This document shows positions 44,180 through 54,206 of a stretch of 64,000 bases of DNA, piece by piece. Source of the DNA: Membranihabitans marinus. GTDB lineage: Bacteria; Bacteroidota; Bacteroidia; Chitinophagales; Saprospiraceae. The stretch covers positions 1 through 64,000 of the forward strand of contig NZ_JAJQYA010000015.1 in assembly GCF_021729155.1 (NCBI RefSeq), written 5' to 3'. Under the pieces are notes generated by a model. It did no database searches and was not told where the DNA came from. It was given only the letters and a program-made list of their open reading frames with translations. How positions within the stretch are numbered: the first letter of the stretch is position 1; each line of letters opens with the position of its first letter. The position numbers and the translations under genes were made by a program.

Positions 44180-45760
44180 ATGAATAGCCTCAATCCATAT
44201 ACCGATATATTAACACCAACGCTGACGAGACACTTGTTAAATAGAACAGTGTTGGGATATTCTAAAACCCAATACGAACAAGTGCAATCCGAATCCCTAT
44301 CCAATGTCATCACCTATTTATTGCGCGACTTAAATCCCCCCTCTCCTCCAATCAATTACGATTATCCCGACGACATTCACGTGCCAATCGGAGAAACTTG
44401 GATTGACGCACCCTACGACAAAGATAATTTCAATAAAATATACAATTATCGCAATAGAAGTCTGGTCACCACTGTCATTCAATATCTCATGACAGAACAA
44501 AATAGTATCTATCCAAAAATGATATTGTTTTGGCACAATCATTTTGTCACGAGCGAGATCCAAGACCCAAGATTTAATTTCAACTATTTCATGACTTTAC
44601 ATCAACATGCATTGGGCAATTTCAAAGAATTTACCAAAGCCATGATCATCAATCCCTCAATGTTGAGATACCTCAATGGCAATCAAAATACAGCAACCAA
44701 TCCCAATGAAAACTTTGCTAGAGAACTCTTAGAATTATTTACCATTGGCAAGGGACCAATAGTCAGCGATGGAGACTATACCCATTACACAGAGGAAGAT
44801 GTAGTATCTATCGCAAAAGCACTAACCGGGTGGCGGGATATAGGATATAGAAGCATCGAAAATACCGTGGCCGATTCTTACTTCCGCACTTTTTATCACG
44901 ACAAATCGGACAAAGTCCTTTCTCATCGATTTGACAATCAAACCATCTCCAATGAAGAAGAAAAGGAATACAAAACCGTAGTCGACATTATCTTTGCCAA
45001 AAAAGAAGTTGCCCGATTTATCTGTAGAAAATTTTATCGTTATTTTATCGATTCTACCATCGATGAAAGTGTTGAAAACAACGTAATTACACCATTGGCC
45101 GATATAATGTACGACGCTGATTACGAAATAAAACCAGTGCTTGCTGCACTCCTAAACAGCCAAGCCTTTATCGACGAAAACAAGGTTGGAGCCATTATTA
45201 AAAATCCTATCGAATTTTTACTCCCCTTTCTCAAACACAGCAATATCACCATAGAGCCCGTTCACAATATTTCTCGACAAAGATATTGGTATTTATGGCA
45301 GCTAACCGAACACCTCGGAATGGGGATATTCAAAGTACCTAGCGTTTCGGGCTGGAAAGCATATTACCAAGAACCGACTTGGTATAAAAACTGGATCAAT
45401 ACGACTACCCTCAAGGATCGCTATGCTGTAGCGGTAAGCTACTTGGAGAGAAGGACTAATTTTAGTAAAGACATAGGGTCTAATATTATAGATTATATAA
45501 GTCAGCTGAACAGTCCAGAATTTCCAGGAGAATTAGTCAGAGAACTCAGCGAACTCATGTTACCCAAAACCCTGACTGACGAACAAATCCAAGCCCTCAA
45601 AGAAAGTTTTATTCCAGGTCTCCCCGACTACGAATGGACGATTGAATACCAACAGTACTTGGACAATCCCAACGATGAAGATTTAAAAAATGCCCTAAAC
45701 TCAAAACTAAAATTATTGATATACAATATCGTCAGCTTACCCGATTATCAAATCATATAA
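44180..45760 (+). CDS. DUF1800 domain-containing protein
   Basis: A 526-residue protein of the DUF1800 family. Typical segments are LTPTLTRHLLNRTVLGYS at the start, KMILFWHNHFVTS near residue 115, NENFARELLELFTIGKG near residue 180 and VVSIAKALTGWR near 213. No clear signal peptide is visible. DUF1800 genes are almost always followed by DUF1501 genes, as here (9-base gap), which shows a shared but unknown role, probably in export or surface display of the partner. Family assignment is firm. Confidence 0.92.
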   Translation: MNSLNPYTDILTPTLTRHLLNRTVLGYSKTQYEQVQSESLSNVITYLLRDLNPPSPPINYDYPDDIHVPIGETWIDAPYDKDNFNKIYNYRNRSLVTTVIQYLMTEQNSIYPKMILFWHNHFVTSEIQDPRFNFNYFMTLHQHALGNFKEFTKAMIINPSMLRYLNGNQNTATNPNENFARELLELFTIGKGPIVSDGDYTHYTEEDVVSIAKALTGWRDIGYRSIENTVADSYFRTFYHDKSDKVLSHRFDNQTISNEEEKEYKTVVDIIFAKKEVARFICRKFYRYFIDSTIDESVENNVITPLADIMYDADYEIKPVLAALLNSQAFIDENKVGAIIKNPIEFLLPFLKHSNITIEPVHNISRQRYWYLWQLTEHLGMGIFKVPSVSGWKAYYQEPTWYKNWINTTTLKDRYAVAVSYLERRTNFSKDIGSNIIDYISQLNSPEFPGELVRELSELMLPKTLTDEQIQALKESFIPGLPDYEWTIEYQQYLDNPNDEDLKNALNSKLKLLIYNIVSLPDYQII

Positions 45761-45769
45761 CAGTCTGCC

Positions 45770-47299
45770 ATGAAAAGAAGAAAATTTATTAAAAACATGT
45801 CGGCTTTATACTTGCCGGTGACCATGGGTATCCCAGGACTTTCCTTTTCAAATATAGCCCCCATCATTGAAAACAATCCAGACAAAACCCTTATAATCAT
45901 CCAACTTATTGGTGGTTATGATGGACTCAGTGCTTTTATTCCCTTAGACCAATACAGCAACCTCCAGTCCGTGCGTTCCAATATCTTACCTACAGAGAAA
46001 TCCTTGTTAAAAGTAGGAGATAAAAACGCCTTTCACCCAGCATTGAGTGGATTCCAAAAACTATTCAATGAAGGCAAGATGACAGTAGTACAAAATGTAG
46101 GCTATCCCTTACAAAATAGATCTCACTTTCGCTCAACTGATATTTGGAATTCGGCATCGGGAAGTACGGAATATCTAAACTCCGGATGGTTGGGCAGATA
46201 CAGTGATATCTACAACAATGTAGAAACCGACTATCCTTGGGCTATAAGTATCGGCAACAATGTATCTGAAACCTGTCAGGGTGAAACCAGTAATCACGCC
46301 ATATCACTATTAGATCCCAGCAAACCAATAACCCTACCCTATGGAGAAGTCAATGAATTGGGCAATGGTTCATTCGCCGATAATATGAACTATATTTTGG
46401 AGACCATATCGGCCAATAACAAATATGGAACCATCTTGGAATCTACTTTTAATAAAGGCAATAGTCTCTCTACCCTATACCCCGACAACAACTCTTTAGC
46501 ACAACAATTCAAAACCATAGCCCAACTTTTATCAGGGGGATTGAAAACACCAATCCTCACCGTCAGTCTCGGTGGATTTGACACCCATGCCAACCAAGTC
46601 AGCAATTCAGATAATACTCAGGGTACTTTGCCACAATTATTACAAACTCTAGGCGACGCCCTCTACGCTTTCTGGGACGACTTATCTCTACTCGGACTTG
46701 AAAACAAAGTGATGGCCATGACTTATTCAGAATTTGGAAGGAAGATTAGATCCAATGCCAGTTTGGGAACTGATCACGGCGATGCAGCACCTATGTTTTT
46801 ATTCGGGAATTGTCTCAATCAACAAATCATTGGAAGCAATCCCATTATTCATCCCGATGTATCGCAAAGAGATGGCATTCCTTTTGAAATCGATTATCGC
46901 AATGTTTATGGAAGTATCCTATCCGATTATTTCCCCTATACAGAAAGTGATACCTTAGCTTTGTTTCCCCAACACGATTTTCAAAAACTTGACATTACTA
47001 CATCCTGTGAGACCATTACGTCCAATTCTCAAAACTTTGATACCTCTTCTATTACTGTATTTCCTCAACCGACAAGGAATTATCTAGTAGTTCAAATGAC
47101 TGTAATGTCTACAAACACCTTGCAGCTCATTCTCAGAGATGATGGCGGGAAACAGATTAAACAGTGGAAATTCAATACCAGAGGCAAAACAAAATTCGAG
47201 GAAACCTTGCACTTTAATGGATTGGTTACTGGGATGTATTTTTTAGAATTTAAAACGGAAAGCAAAAGAGTTCAAAAGAAGATTATCATCCAAGCCTAA
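45770..47299 (+). CDS. DUF1501 protein with Tat-like signal and T9SS sorting domain
   Basis: A 509-residue sulfatase-like protein of the DUF1501 family. The N-terminus KRRKFIKNM plus a hydrophobic stretch fits a twin-arginine signal. The DUF1501 core (about 35-400) includes IIQLIGGYDGLSAFIP, VQNVGYPLQNRSHFRS and SLGGFDTHANQ. The last 75-80 residues, starting TVFPQPTRNYLVVQM and ending GMYFLEFKTESKRVQKKIII, form a type A T9SS C-terminal sorting domain. So it probably crosses the inner membrane folded by Tat and the outer membrane by T9SS. Its reaction is unknown. It shares an operon with the DUF1800 gene. Confidence 0.92.
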   Translation: MKRRKFIKNMSALYLPVTMGIPGLSFSNIAPIIENNPDKTLIIIQLIGGYDGLSAFIPLDQYSNLQSVRSNILPTEKSLLKVGDKNAFHPALSGFQKLFNEGKMTVVQNVGYPLQNRSHFRSTDIWNSASGSTEYLNSGWLGRYSDIYNNVETDYPWAISIGNNVSETCQGETSNHAISLLDPSKPITLPYGEVNELGNGSFADNMNYILETISANNKYGTILESTFNKGNSLSTLYPDNNSLAQQFKTIAQLLSGGLKTPILTVSLGGFDTHANQVSNSDNTQGTLPQLLQTLGDALYAFWDDLSLLGLENKVMAMTYSEFGRKIRSNASLGTDHGDAAPMFLFGNCLNQQIIGSNPIIHPDVSQRDGIPFEIDYRNVYGSILSDYFPYTESDTLALFPQHDFQKLDITTSCETITSNSQNFDTSSITVFPQPTRNYLVVQMTVMSTNTLQLILRDDGGKQIKQWKFNTRGKTKFEETLHFNGLVTGMYFLEFKTESKRVQKKIIIQA

Positions 47300-47537
47300 C
47301 GGTATGCAAATCTATAATTTCTCTTTAATTCGAGCATTAAATACAATGTTGAGTACATCTAGGAATTTTTAGGAAATATAACCGACGATTATAAATTCAT
47401 TTGGTATTTTATCGGATTCCATACCTAACTTGAGCTTAGGCTATCGATGTATTGAGGGTCAAAATAAAATAATAGAGATATTTGAAGGGATTATAAGAGC
47501 TAGACAAACAAGCCCAACCATGTCATTATACAACAAA

Positions 47538-47569
47538 AAAGACTAGCTTCAACATGGAAGCCAGTCTTT
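47538..47569. terminator. Bidirectional intrinsic terminator
   Basis: AAAGACTAGCTTC and GAAGCCAGTCTTT form a 13-bp stem with one mismatch and a 6-base loop. On the minus strand the stem is followed by TTTTTTG, a strong terminator for rplU-rpmA. On the plus strand a short TTTAT follows, so it may also end the DUF1501 transcript. Confidence 0.88.
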
Positions 47570-47613
47570 ATAAATATCTTTTGAGTTCTGATAAATCAGA
47601 TCGCAAAAACAAA

Positions 47614-47862
47614 TTACACTACGTGTACGAAGTTTCTATTATTCTTACCCTTCTTGAAATTGATGGTACCATCAGTCAAGGCAAACAAAGTATGGTCTCT
47701 TCCGATCCCTACGTTATTTCCTGGGTGGAACTTCGTTCCTCGTTGTCTTACGATGATATTGCCAGCGATTACCGCTTGACCACCAAACAACTTTACACCT
47801 AATCTTTTGCTGTTACTATCTCGTCCATTATCTGAACTACCTACACCTTTCTTATGTGCCAT
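47614..47862 (-). CDS. rpmA: 50S ribosomal protein L27
   Basis: An 82-residue basic ribosomal protein near the peptidyl-transferase centre. The start [20 protein letters not shown] and the [15 protein letters not shown] segment are diagnostic. There is no N-terminal extension that would need cleavage, unlike Firmicutes L27. It is the second gene of the rplU-rpmA operon, 19 bases after rplU, and ends at a strong terminator. Confidence 0.97.
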   Translation of the reverse strand: MAHKKGVGSSDNGRDSNSKRLGVKLFGGQAVIAGNIIVRQRGTKFHPGNNVGIGRDHTLFALTDGTINFKKGKNNRNFVHVV

Positions 47863-47881
47863 AGCTTATAATATTTTAGTG

Positions 47882-48187
47882 TTATGCAATTTTATCGATC
47901 TTCACACGAGTGAGATACTGTCTGTGGCCATTTCTTCTTCTATAGCCTTTTCTTCTCTTTTTCTTAAAAACGATTACTTTATCGTCTTTCAAATGCTCAA
48001 TTACAGTAGCTGATACATTTACTTCGAGACTAGGAGTCCCTATTTCAACATTGCCCTCATGACTTGTTAAATGTACATTTTCAAAAGTCACTTGACTTCC
48101 TTCTTCTGCATCAAGTCTATGTACAAACAACTCTTGTCCTTCTGCTACTTTAAATTGCTTTCCCGCAATGGATACTACAGCAAACAT
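47882..48187 (-). CDS. rplU: 50S ribosomal protein L21
   Basis: A 101-residue ribosomal protein that binds 23S rRNA. The start MFAVVSIAGKQFKVAEGQ and the KKKRRKGYRRRNGHRQ segment are diagnostic, and the length is normal. It is transcribed with rpmA from a perfect promoter 38 bases upstream. Confidence 0.97.
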   Translation of the reverse strand: MFAVVSIAGKQFKVAEGQELFVHRLDAEEGSQVTFENVHLTSHEGNVEIGTPSLEVNVSATVIEHLKDDKVIVFKKKRRKGYRRRNGHRQYLTRVKIDKIA

Positions 48188-48225
48188 ATTGTTCTGAATT
48201 AATAAATGATTAAAAAATTGGACTG

Positions 48226-48255
48226 CAAAGATAGGATTAAGTTTGAATAAAACAA
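48226..48255 (-). promoter_or_regulatory. rplU-rpmA promoter
   Basis: On the minus strand TTG (48253-48255), 19 bases and TATCTTTG (48226-48233) match the Bacteroidota housekeeping promoter consensus exactly, 38 bases before the rplU ATG. Confidence 0.8.
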
Positions 48256-48321
48256 ATAAGGACTCAAATATATTTTATAATAATATTGTCTAAGAAGTAC
48301 TTAGATAGTAAATCCTACCAT

Positions 48322-49470
48322 CTAAAGCCCCAACATCTCCATCGCAGTATCAATATATTCATATATATCTTCAGTCATATCTCGCTCTACCACTTTGATT
48401 TTTGATTTCCGTTTACCCAATCTCGTAATCACTACATTATGTGACGGAATCACTATAACGTACTGGCCCAAATGTCCCCGCATCATATAAAATGGGTATT
48501 TATACTTCTCGTCCATCCACAAACCGTATCCGTATTGAGGACTATCCTCAAAATAAGGCTTGGCCATAAGGTCTATAAATCCAGCGTCTATCAATTGCTT
48601 TCCCTTCCACTCTCCTCGCTGCAACAACAACTGCCCCAACTTTAAAAAATCTCGTCCACATGCATTGATACAGCAATATGCCCGTTCTATACCAGTGACA
48701 TCATCGATCATCCACTGTCCGGCTTCCTCCATGCCCATGGGCTGCCATAATTTGTTGGATAAATATTCTGACAGGGATATAGGAAGGGCTTGATCTAAGA
48801 CCATAGCCAACAATTGGGTATTGCCACTGAGATATTCAAAAGATTCACCGGGCTTCTCCCTGATCCGTCGACTGGTAATAAGGTTGGAAATATTATCTCC
48901 ATAATAAGCCTCTGTGGTCACATTAATGGGCAGATAATACGACTCTTGCCAATCCATTCCAGAACTCATGCGAGCCAAATCTCCTACCGTCAATTCATGA
49001 CCATTACCAGAGCGATATTGGGGGAAAAAATCACTGACTTTTTGATCTAACCCCTCAATATAACCATCCTCTATTGCACATCCCAACAGAAGGGTGACCA
49101 CTGATTTGGCCATAGAAAAAGAATTGGAAATACTGTGAGCTTCGTGATCTTTAAAATAGGTCTCAAACACCAATTGCCCATCTTGAGACAATAAAAAGGC
49201 AACGGTTTTAAGATTTTTCATATAATCCATACGAGACGCTGACATAGAAAGTTTTCCATATCTGGCATCAGTCTTCCAGGGCTGAGCTTCCCCGCTGTCT
49301 ATAAGTCGAGAAGAAAAATACTGATAATCATATATACCTGTCGTCCATTGTCCTTTTAACAAGGTATATCGAATAGCCTTGGCCATGTAGCCATGCCTGA
49401 ATTTTAACATATAAATACAGACAACCACAACTACAATTATGAAAAAATATACTATATTACCTATCATCAT
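48322..49470 (-). CDS. Serine hydrolase, beta-lactamase class C family
   Basis: A 382-residue protein anchored by one N-terminal membrane helix (about 4-22). The serine beta-lactamase-like fold has the SxxK motif SMAK at 119-122, a YxN-type YLSGN near residue 215, and a late RGHLGQY in place of the KTG/HxG motif. Such proteins are usually esterases or D-Ala-D-Ala peptidase relatives rather than antibiotic-resistance enzymes. It probably acts in the periplasm. It has no operon partner; the DUF4349 gene is divergent. Confidence 0.88.
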   Translation of the reverse strand: MMIGNIVYFFIIVVVVVCIYMLKFRHGYMAKAIRYTLLKGQWTTGIYDYQYFSSRLIDSGEAQPWKTDARYGKLSMSASRMDYMKNLKTVAFLLSQDGQLVFETYFKDHEAHSISNSFSMAKSVVTLLLGCAIEDGYIEGLDQKVSDFFPQYRSGNGHELTVGDLARMSSGMDWQESYYLPINVTTEAYYGDNISNLITSRRIREKPGESFEYLSGNTQLLAMVLDQALPISLSEYLSNKLWQPMGMEEAGQWMIDDVTGIERAYCCINACGRDFLKLGQLLLQRGEWKGKQLIDAGFIDLMAKPYFEDSPQYGYGLWMDEKYKYPFYMMRGHLGQYVIVIPSHNVVITRLGKRKSKIKVVERDMTEDIYEYIDTAMEMLGL

Positions 49471-49573
49471 TCCTCTTTAAATCTCCCAGCTAATAAAATA
49501 GTGAAACTCCACTCAAAGTTTCCAATCAAACACTGCCCTAATTAATTCATTTTTTCAACTCAATACATTAGCA

Positions 49574-50383
49574 ATGGAGTATAAATATAATTTGTTTTTC
49601 ATAATTGGTCTTTTATTTTACTCCCTTCTCAGTTGCACTACTGACATGGATACTGCGGCGTCCTATGCGCAGACAATGTCCCCATCCATACAATCAGACC
49701 TATCCCACAATGCAACCATCGTAAAAGAAGGGTCAATCGTATTCAAAACAAAAGACATAGAAGAAACTGGGAGCTTTATTCGAAACAAAATCGATACTTT
49801 GGAAATCATCCTGGTCTCAGATCAACAATACAGCACCGAACACAGCATTCGAAACGACTTGGTAGTCCAAGTACCCATCCAGTTCTTAGACAGTTTTATG
49901 GACAATATCCTACATCACGCTCACAGTGTAGTACACAAACAAATCATCAGCAAGGATGTCGGCGAAGAGAAGGGAAATAGTGAGATTTATCTAAAAAGTC
50001 AAAAAGAATTAGAAGAAAAATTTATCCATTTATTAGAAAAAACAAAAAATATTGGAGAGATTATTGAACTGGAAAATCAACTCAACATCGTCAGACAAAA
50101 AATCTATGAACTCGAGTACAGTGCACAAAACCTCAAACAGAGAATCTCATATGCCTCTCTCACCATATCATACCATCAAGATATTCCATTGGCCAAACGA
50201 TTTGGCAATAAAATAAAATCTGGAGTATACACAGTATGGAACAATCTTATGCTTTTTGTCATCTTTGTTGTTAACCTCTGGCCCTTCTTTGTCCTTTTTA
50301 CCATATTTTACTATTGGTATTGGCGCAGGAGAAAAATTAAGATAGCAAAAGCTAAAAACCAAGATCAGATCATTAAAAAATAA
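49574..50383 (+). CDS. DUF4349 lipoprotein
   Basis: A 269-residue DUF4349 protein. The signal peptide ends in a lipobox LLSC with Cys21. The DUF4349 domain (about 50-245) includes a coiled coil (about 135-185) with GEIIELENQLNIVRQKIYEL and the SYASLTISYHQ segment. One membrane helix (about 220-247) is followed by a basic tail. The role is unknown; members are envelope proteins. It is about 100 bases upstream of the M1 peptidase gene, which has its own promoter. Confidence 0.88.
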   Translation: MEYKYNLFFIIGLLFYSLLSCTTDMDTAASYAQTMSPSIQSDLSHNATIVKEGSIVFKTKDIEETGSFIRNKIDTLEIILVSDQQYSTEHSIRNDLVVQVPIQFLDSFMDNILHHAHSVVHKQIISKDVGEEKGNSEIYLKSQKELEEKFIHLLEKTKNIGEIIELENQLNIVRQKIYELEYSAQNLKQRISYASLTISYHQDIPLAKRFGNKIKSGVYTVWNNLMLFVIFVVNLWPFFVLFTIFYYWYWRRRKIKIAKAKNQDQIIKK

Positions 50384-50449
50384 TTCCGCAGTCAAAACCA
50401 GACTCAAATACTTGTTTATAAAGTTTTTAAAAGTTTTAATAATCCTTTA

Positions 50450-50457
50450 TATCTTTG
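50450..50457 (+). promoter_or_regulatory. Probable -7 element for the M1 peptidase gene
   Basis: TATCTTTG matches the consensus exactly and lies 28 bases before the ATG. The expected -33 TTG is only approximated (TTT). Confidence 0.5.
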
Positions 50458-50485
50458 TACAATTATATAACTAAACATGCTTTGA

Positions 50486-52441
50486 ATGAGTAAAATAATG
50501 AAAATAAGTTTTACAATTGGATTGATGATGACCATGATGTTTTCTGTGTATTCACAGGAAGAAGTCGTGGAGAGAAATCAAGAAATATTTGCTGATTTTA
50601 TGTACCAACCTGGGAACGAATATCGAACTGCCTCAGGTAAACCAGGTCCTAAATACTGGCAGAACTCAGCAGATTACAAACTTGACGTTCACCTAGATCC
50701 AAGCGCTCACTCCATCAATGGCCATGTAGACATCTATTATACCAACAACAGTCCAGAAGAACTCGAATTTATTTGGCTAATCTTAGAGCAAAATCGATTC
50801 ACTCCAGATTCAAAAGGGACATTAACCACACCGGTAATGGGCAATAGATACACTGGAGACGTTAATGGAGGATACCAATTATCGAATGTAAAAGTGGTAG
50901 ATGACAACAAAACCACATCGACCGATTACAGTATCAGCGATACCAGAATGAAGATCAACCTCAAAGACGCCATACCGGCCAATGGAGGAAAGGCTACCAT
51001 CAGTATGGATTTTTCATTTACCATCCCTCAGAAAGGAATGGATAGAATGGGAAGAATGACGGTAGAAGATGGTGAGATTTACGCATTAGCTCAGTGGTAC
51101 CCCAAAGTGGCCGTCTTTGACGATATCCAGGGTTGGAACATTGAACCTTATTTGGGAGCTGGGGAATTTTATTTAGAATATGGCGATTTTGATTGCTATA
51201 TCACAGCACCCTATGACCAAATAGTCGTGGCTTCAGGAAAATTAATGAATCCCAAGAAAGTATTGTCCAAAACTTTATTAGACAGATGGGAAAAGGCCGC
51301 AAAAAGTGATACCACTGTATTTTTAATAGCTCCAGATGAAATTAAAAACTACGACCTTACTCGTCCCAAGACTTCGGGGACTTTCACTTGGCATTATCAA
51401 ATATTAAATGCACGAGATTTTGCCTTTGCCAGCTCGAATGCTTTTATATGGGATGCGGCAAAAATGGATTTGGGGAATAATTTATACGGCATGGCTCAAT
51501 CCGTATATCCCAAAGAAAGTCAAGGCTCTGATGGTTGGGGACGATCCACTGAGTACACCAAAAAATCTATAGAACATTACTCCAACAAATGGTATACCTA
51601 TCCCTACCCAACGGCTATTAACGTGGCTTGTCATGTCGGAGGAATGGAATACCCAGGTGTGTCATTTTGCAGATTCCAAGCAAAAAACAGGTCTCTTTGG
51701 GGGGTTACTGACCATGAATTTGGTCACAATTGGTTTCCGATGATTGTCGGTTCCAACGAAAGAAAATACGCTTGGATGGACGAAGGATTCAACACTTTCA
51801 TCAATTACTATAGCACATTGGACTTTAACGATGGAGAATACAGTGCCACACTGAACAGAACAAGACAATTCACTTCTTGGTTTAACAACAACTCACGAGA
51901 ACCCATCGCCACTTATCCCGATGTAGTTCAAGTATCCAACTTGGGAATGATAGGTTATAGAAAACCAGGAATGGGATTACTTTTGTTGAGAGAATACATT
52001 TTGGGTCCAGAACGATTTGATGAAGCATTCAAAGCTTATATTGAAAGATGGGCCTATAAACATCCTACACCCAACGATTTTTTCAACACGATAAATAACG
52101 TTGCAGGAGAAAACCTCAGTTGGTTCTGGAGAACTTGGTTCTATGGCAATGGCAACATAGATCTCAGCATCCAATCTGTCAATCCATACAAAGGCAATTA
52201 CATCATCCAATTGGGTAATCTAGGAGAAATTCCCATGCCTGTATTATTAAAAATAACCTATGAAGACGACAGTGAAGATACGGTCAAACTACCAGTAGAA
52301 ATATGGCAGCGCGGCAACCAATGGAATTACTTACACGAGACCGACAAAAAAATAAAATCGGTTGAGTTAGATCCCAACAAATTACTTCCCGACGTCAATG
52401 GATCCAATGATATTTGGCCATTGCAGTACTACAAGAAATAA
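50486..52441 (+). CDS. M1 family metallopeptidase
   Basis: A 651-residue secreted zinc peptidase. A signal peptide (about 1-23) is followed by the M1 N-terminal beta domain. The zinc site is HEFGH at about 410-414, with the third ligand Glu 18-19 residues later in WMDEGFN. The exopeptidase motif upstream reads HVGGMEYPG instead of GAMEN, so aminopeptidase N-type specificity is altered, as in many Bacteroidota members. The C-terminal helical part includes GLLLLREYILGPERFDEAF. It is located in the periplasm or outside. A clear intrinsic terminator follows. Confidence 0.93.
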   Translation: MSKIMKISFTIGLMMTMMFSVYSQEEVVERNQEIFADFMYQPGNEYRTASGKPGPKYWQNSADYKLDVHLDPSAHSINGHVDIYYTNNSPEELEFIWLILEQNRFTPDSKGTLTTPVMGNRYTGDVNGGYQLSNVKVVDDNKTTSTDYSISDTRMKINLKDAIPANGGKATISMDFSFTIPQKGMDRMGRMTVEDGEIYALAQWYPKVAVFDDIQGWNIEPYLGAGEFYLEYGDFDCYITAPYDQIVVASGKLMNPKKVLSKTLLDRWEKAAKSDTTVFLIAPDEIKNYDLTRPKTSGTFTWHYQILNARDFAFASSNAFIWDAAKMDLGNNLYGMAQSVYPKESQGSDGWGRSTEYTKKSIEHYSNKWYTYPYPTAINVACHVGGMEYPGVSFCRFQAKNRSLWGVTDHEFGHNWFPMIVGSNERKYAWMDEGFNTFINYYSTLDFNDGEYSATLNRTRQFTSWFNNNSREPIATYPDVVQVSNLGMIGYRKPGMGLLLLREYILGPERFDEAFKAYIERWAYKHPTPNDFFNTINNVAGENLSWFWRTWFYGNGNIDLSIQSVNPYKGNYIIQLGNLGEIPMPVLLKITYEDDSEDTVKLPVEIWQRGNQWNYLHETDKKIKSVELDPNKLLPDVNGSNDIWPLQYYKK

Positions 52442-52469
52442 CCGAGATTATCAACTCGAAACAAATCAC

Positions 52470-52504
52470 ATCCCTTTAGTCAAACGATTAAAGGGATTTT
52501 TTTA
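52470..52504 (+). terminator. Intrinsic terminator after the M1 peptidase gene
   Basis: ATCCCTTTA and TAAAGGGAT form a 9-bp perfect stem with a 10-base loop, followed by seven T residues. It overlaps the 3' end of the convergent glycosyltransferase gene. Confidence 0.9.
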
Positions 52505-53621
52505 TGTTACTATTATTCAGTCTCCCCTTCCAGGTAAACTCCCCTTGTTTTAATATCCGATAAAGTAAAATGCTGGCATAAAAAAATTGAAAGTAAGAAG
52601 CCCCTATAATTTCCCTAGTCATTGCATTTTGCCCAGTCCACCACAGTCCAGTGCGAATAATGATATAGTCCATAATAGATTTGGAAATAATAAAATAAAA
52701 CAAATAAGTCCTAGATAGTGGATGGACAATACTCAGAATTATCAATATCAAAAAAACAATATTATGAGCTATAAAGGAGTAAAGATACCAATTGGTACCG
52801 ACATGGACATAGGCTTTTGACTTGCTCGCCCAACGCAGTCGCTGATTGAGAAAGGATTCAAAATTAGGCTGAACCCAAGTACTCACAATGGCCTTCTTGG
52901 CCTTGACATAGGCTATTTTCATTCCGTGAGCCACAGCTTTGTGAACAAAAAACACATCGTCTCCAGAAGCAATATGGGCATTGGATTCAAAGGGATTTAA
53001 CTCCAAAAATGTTTTCCTGTAAAATCCCATATTTGCCCCATTCGAAGAATAGAAGGTTCGACTAACCAATCCAGCACAATTGATGATATTGAGAGCGGCC
53101 TGCTCTATTTTCTGATATTTCTGGACATAATTCCCTTGGCTCTTTCCCTGCAATACGAGGGGCCCAACAACTATATCGGCTGATTTGCCAATTAAGCTCC
53201 CTACCATGTTAATCACCCAATTTTCTCCCACTATGCAATCGCCGTCGAGAGTAAGGATAATTTCACCGGCAGCTTCTTTTACACCGGCATTAATAGCCGC
53301 TTTCTTGCCATGTTGATTGGGGCCAAGTGCTAGGTATTTCACCATAGAATATTGTGATACGACCTCGGCCGTTTCATCGCTACTGTGATCATCGACAACC
53401 AAAATTTCAAATCCGTCGTAAGCATAAGACTGCTTCAGGATGGAATCAATACAAGCAGCGATATTCTTTCCTTCATCCCGCACCGGGATGAGTACGGTCA
53501 ATGAAAGCTGCGGCAGGTCCTTAATATTGAGAGATATGTTGGCGGTTCGGTTCCAGGTAAACCAGAGGAACAACTGAACGAGTATATAGACACTTCCAAT
53601 CAAAGTCAAGAAGAGCAACAT
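52488..53621 (-). CDS. Membrane-bound processive glycosyltransferase family 2
   Basis: A 377-residue GT2 enzyme of the hyaluronan/poly-N-acetylglucosamine synthase type. One N-terminal membrane helix precedes the GT-A domain with LVVDDHSSDET, LTLDGDC as the DxD motif, SGDDVFF and the processive-type QRLRW motif. Three further membrane helices lie at the C-terminus. It probably makes or extends an envelope polysaccharide or glycolipid at the inner membrane. It follows the small membrane protein gene at 53703-54131 by 81 bases on the same strand. Confidence 0.9.
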   Translation of the reverse strand: MLLFLTLIGSVYILVQLFLWFTWNRTANISLNIKDLPQLSLTVLIPVRDEGKNIAACIDSILKQSYAYDGFEILVVDDHSSDETAEVVSQYSMVKYLALGPNQHGKKAAINAGVKEAAGEIILTLDGDCIVGENWVINMVGSLIGKSADIVVGPLVLQGKSQGNYVQKYQKIEQAALNIINCAGLVSRTFYSSNGANMGFYRKTFLELNPFESNAHIASGDDVFFVHKAVAHGMKIAYVKAKKAIVSTWVQPNFESFLNQRLRWASKSKAYVHVGTNWYLYSFIAHNIVFLILIILSIVHPLSRTYLFYFIISKSIMDYIIIRTGLWWTGQNAMTREIIGASYFQFFYASILLYRILKQGEFTWKGRLNNSNIKKSL

Positions 53622-53702
53622 AAATATTTTTTTAGTCTAGTAGATGCTACCTTACTACAGACAATTTTTTACGGGTTATTCCGATGAAAGTAGATTGCTA
53701 AT

Positions 53703-54131
53703 TTAACGATAGTTTTTCATCGAATCAACATTATCTATATCTTCTTCTGGCAATTCTATATAATCGATATATTCACTATCAGAAAAACCCTCTGCTTCAT
53801 AATTCATTTTCTCCAATCTGGCTCTTGAACGGGCTCTAAAAAATAATATAAGACAGGTTATAGGAAATCCGACAATGGACAAAAGGGTAAGGGCTATTCC
53901 ATACAATGGATTTTTCACTATCGATTGCCAAAGATATATTGCAAAATTTTTAACCGTAGCAAAATGAATAAACATTGCCGAAATCAACAATATAGGTGCC
54001 AAAAAAGAAAGTCCAATTAACACCCATTTAGTAATGTAGAAACCAATATACAAGAGAGAGAAAACAAAAAGTAGTCCCATAATGATTTGGACAGTAGAGA
54101 TAGGTTTTCTTTGGGAATTAAAATAAATCAT
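53703..54131 (-). CDS. Hypothetical membrane protein
   Basis: A 142-residue protein I do not recognise. Three hydrophobic segments (about 12-34, 36-56 and 75-97) are followed by an Arg-rich stretch (FFRARSRARLEKM) and an acidic, Tyr-rich tail, a layout that puts the tail in the cytoplasm. It lies upstream of the processive glycosyltransferase on the same strand and could be its accessory protein, but only position supports this. Confidence 0.7.
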   Translation of the reverse strand: MIYFNSQRKPISTVQIIMGLLFVFSLLYIGFYITKWVLIGLSFLAPILLISAMFIHFATVKNFAIYLWQSIVKNPLYGIALTLLSIVGFPITCLILFFRARSRARLEKMNYEAEGFSDSEYIDYIELPEEDIDNVDSMKNYR

Positions 54132-54206
54132 AAGTATAAATTTTTGCTTGCCTCAATACGAAGATAATAATACTTTTTCAACCCGTTTTTGAAGCTCTGT
54201 CTTTTA

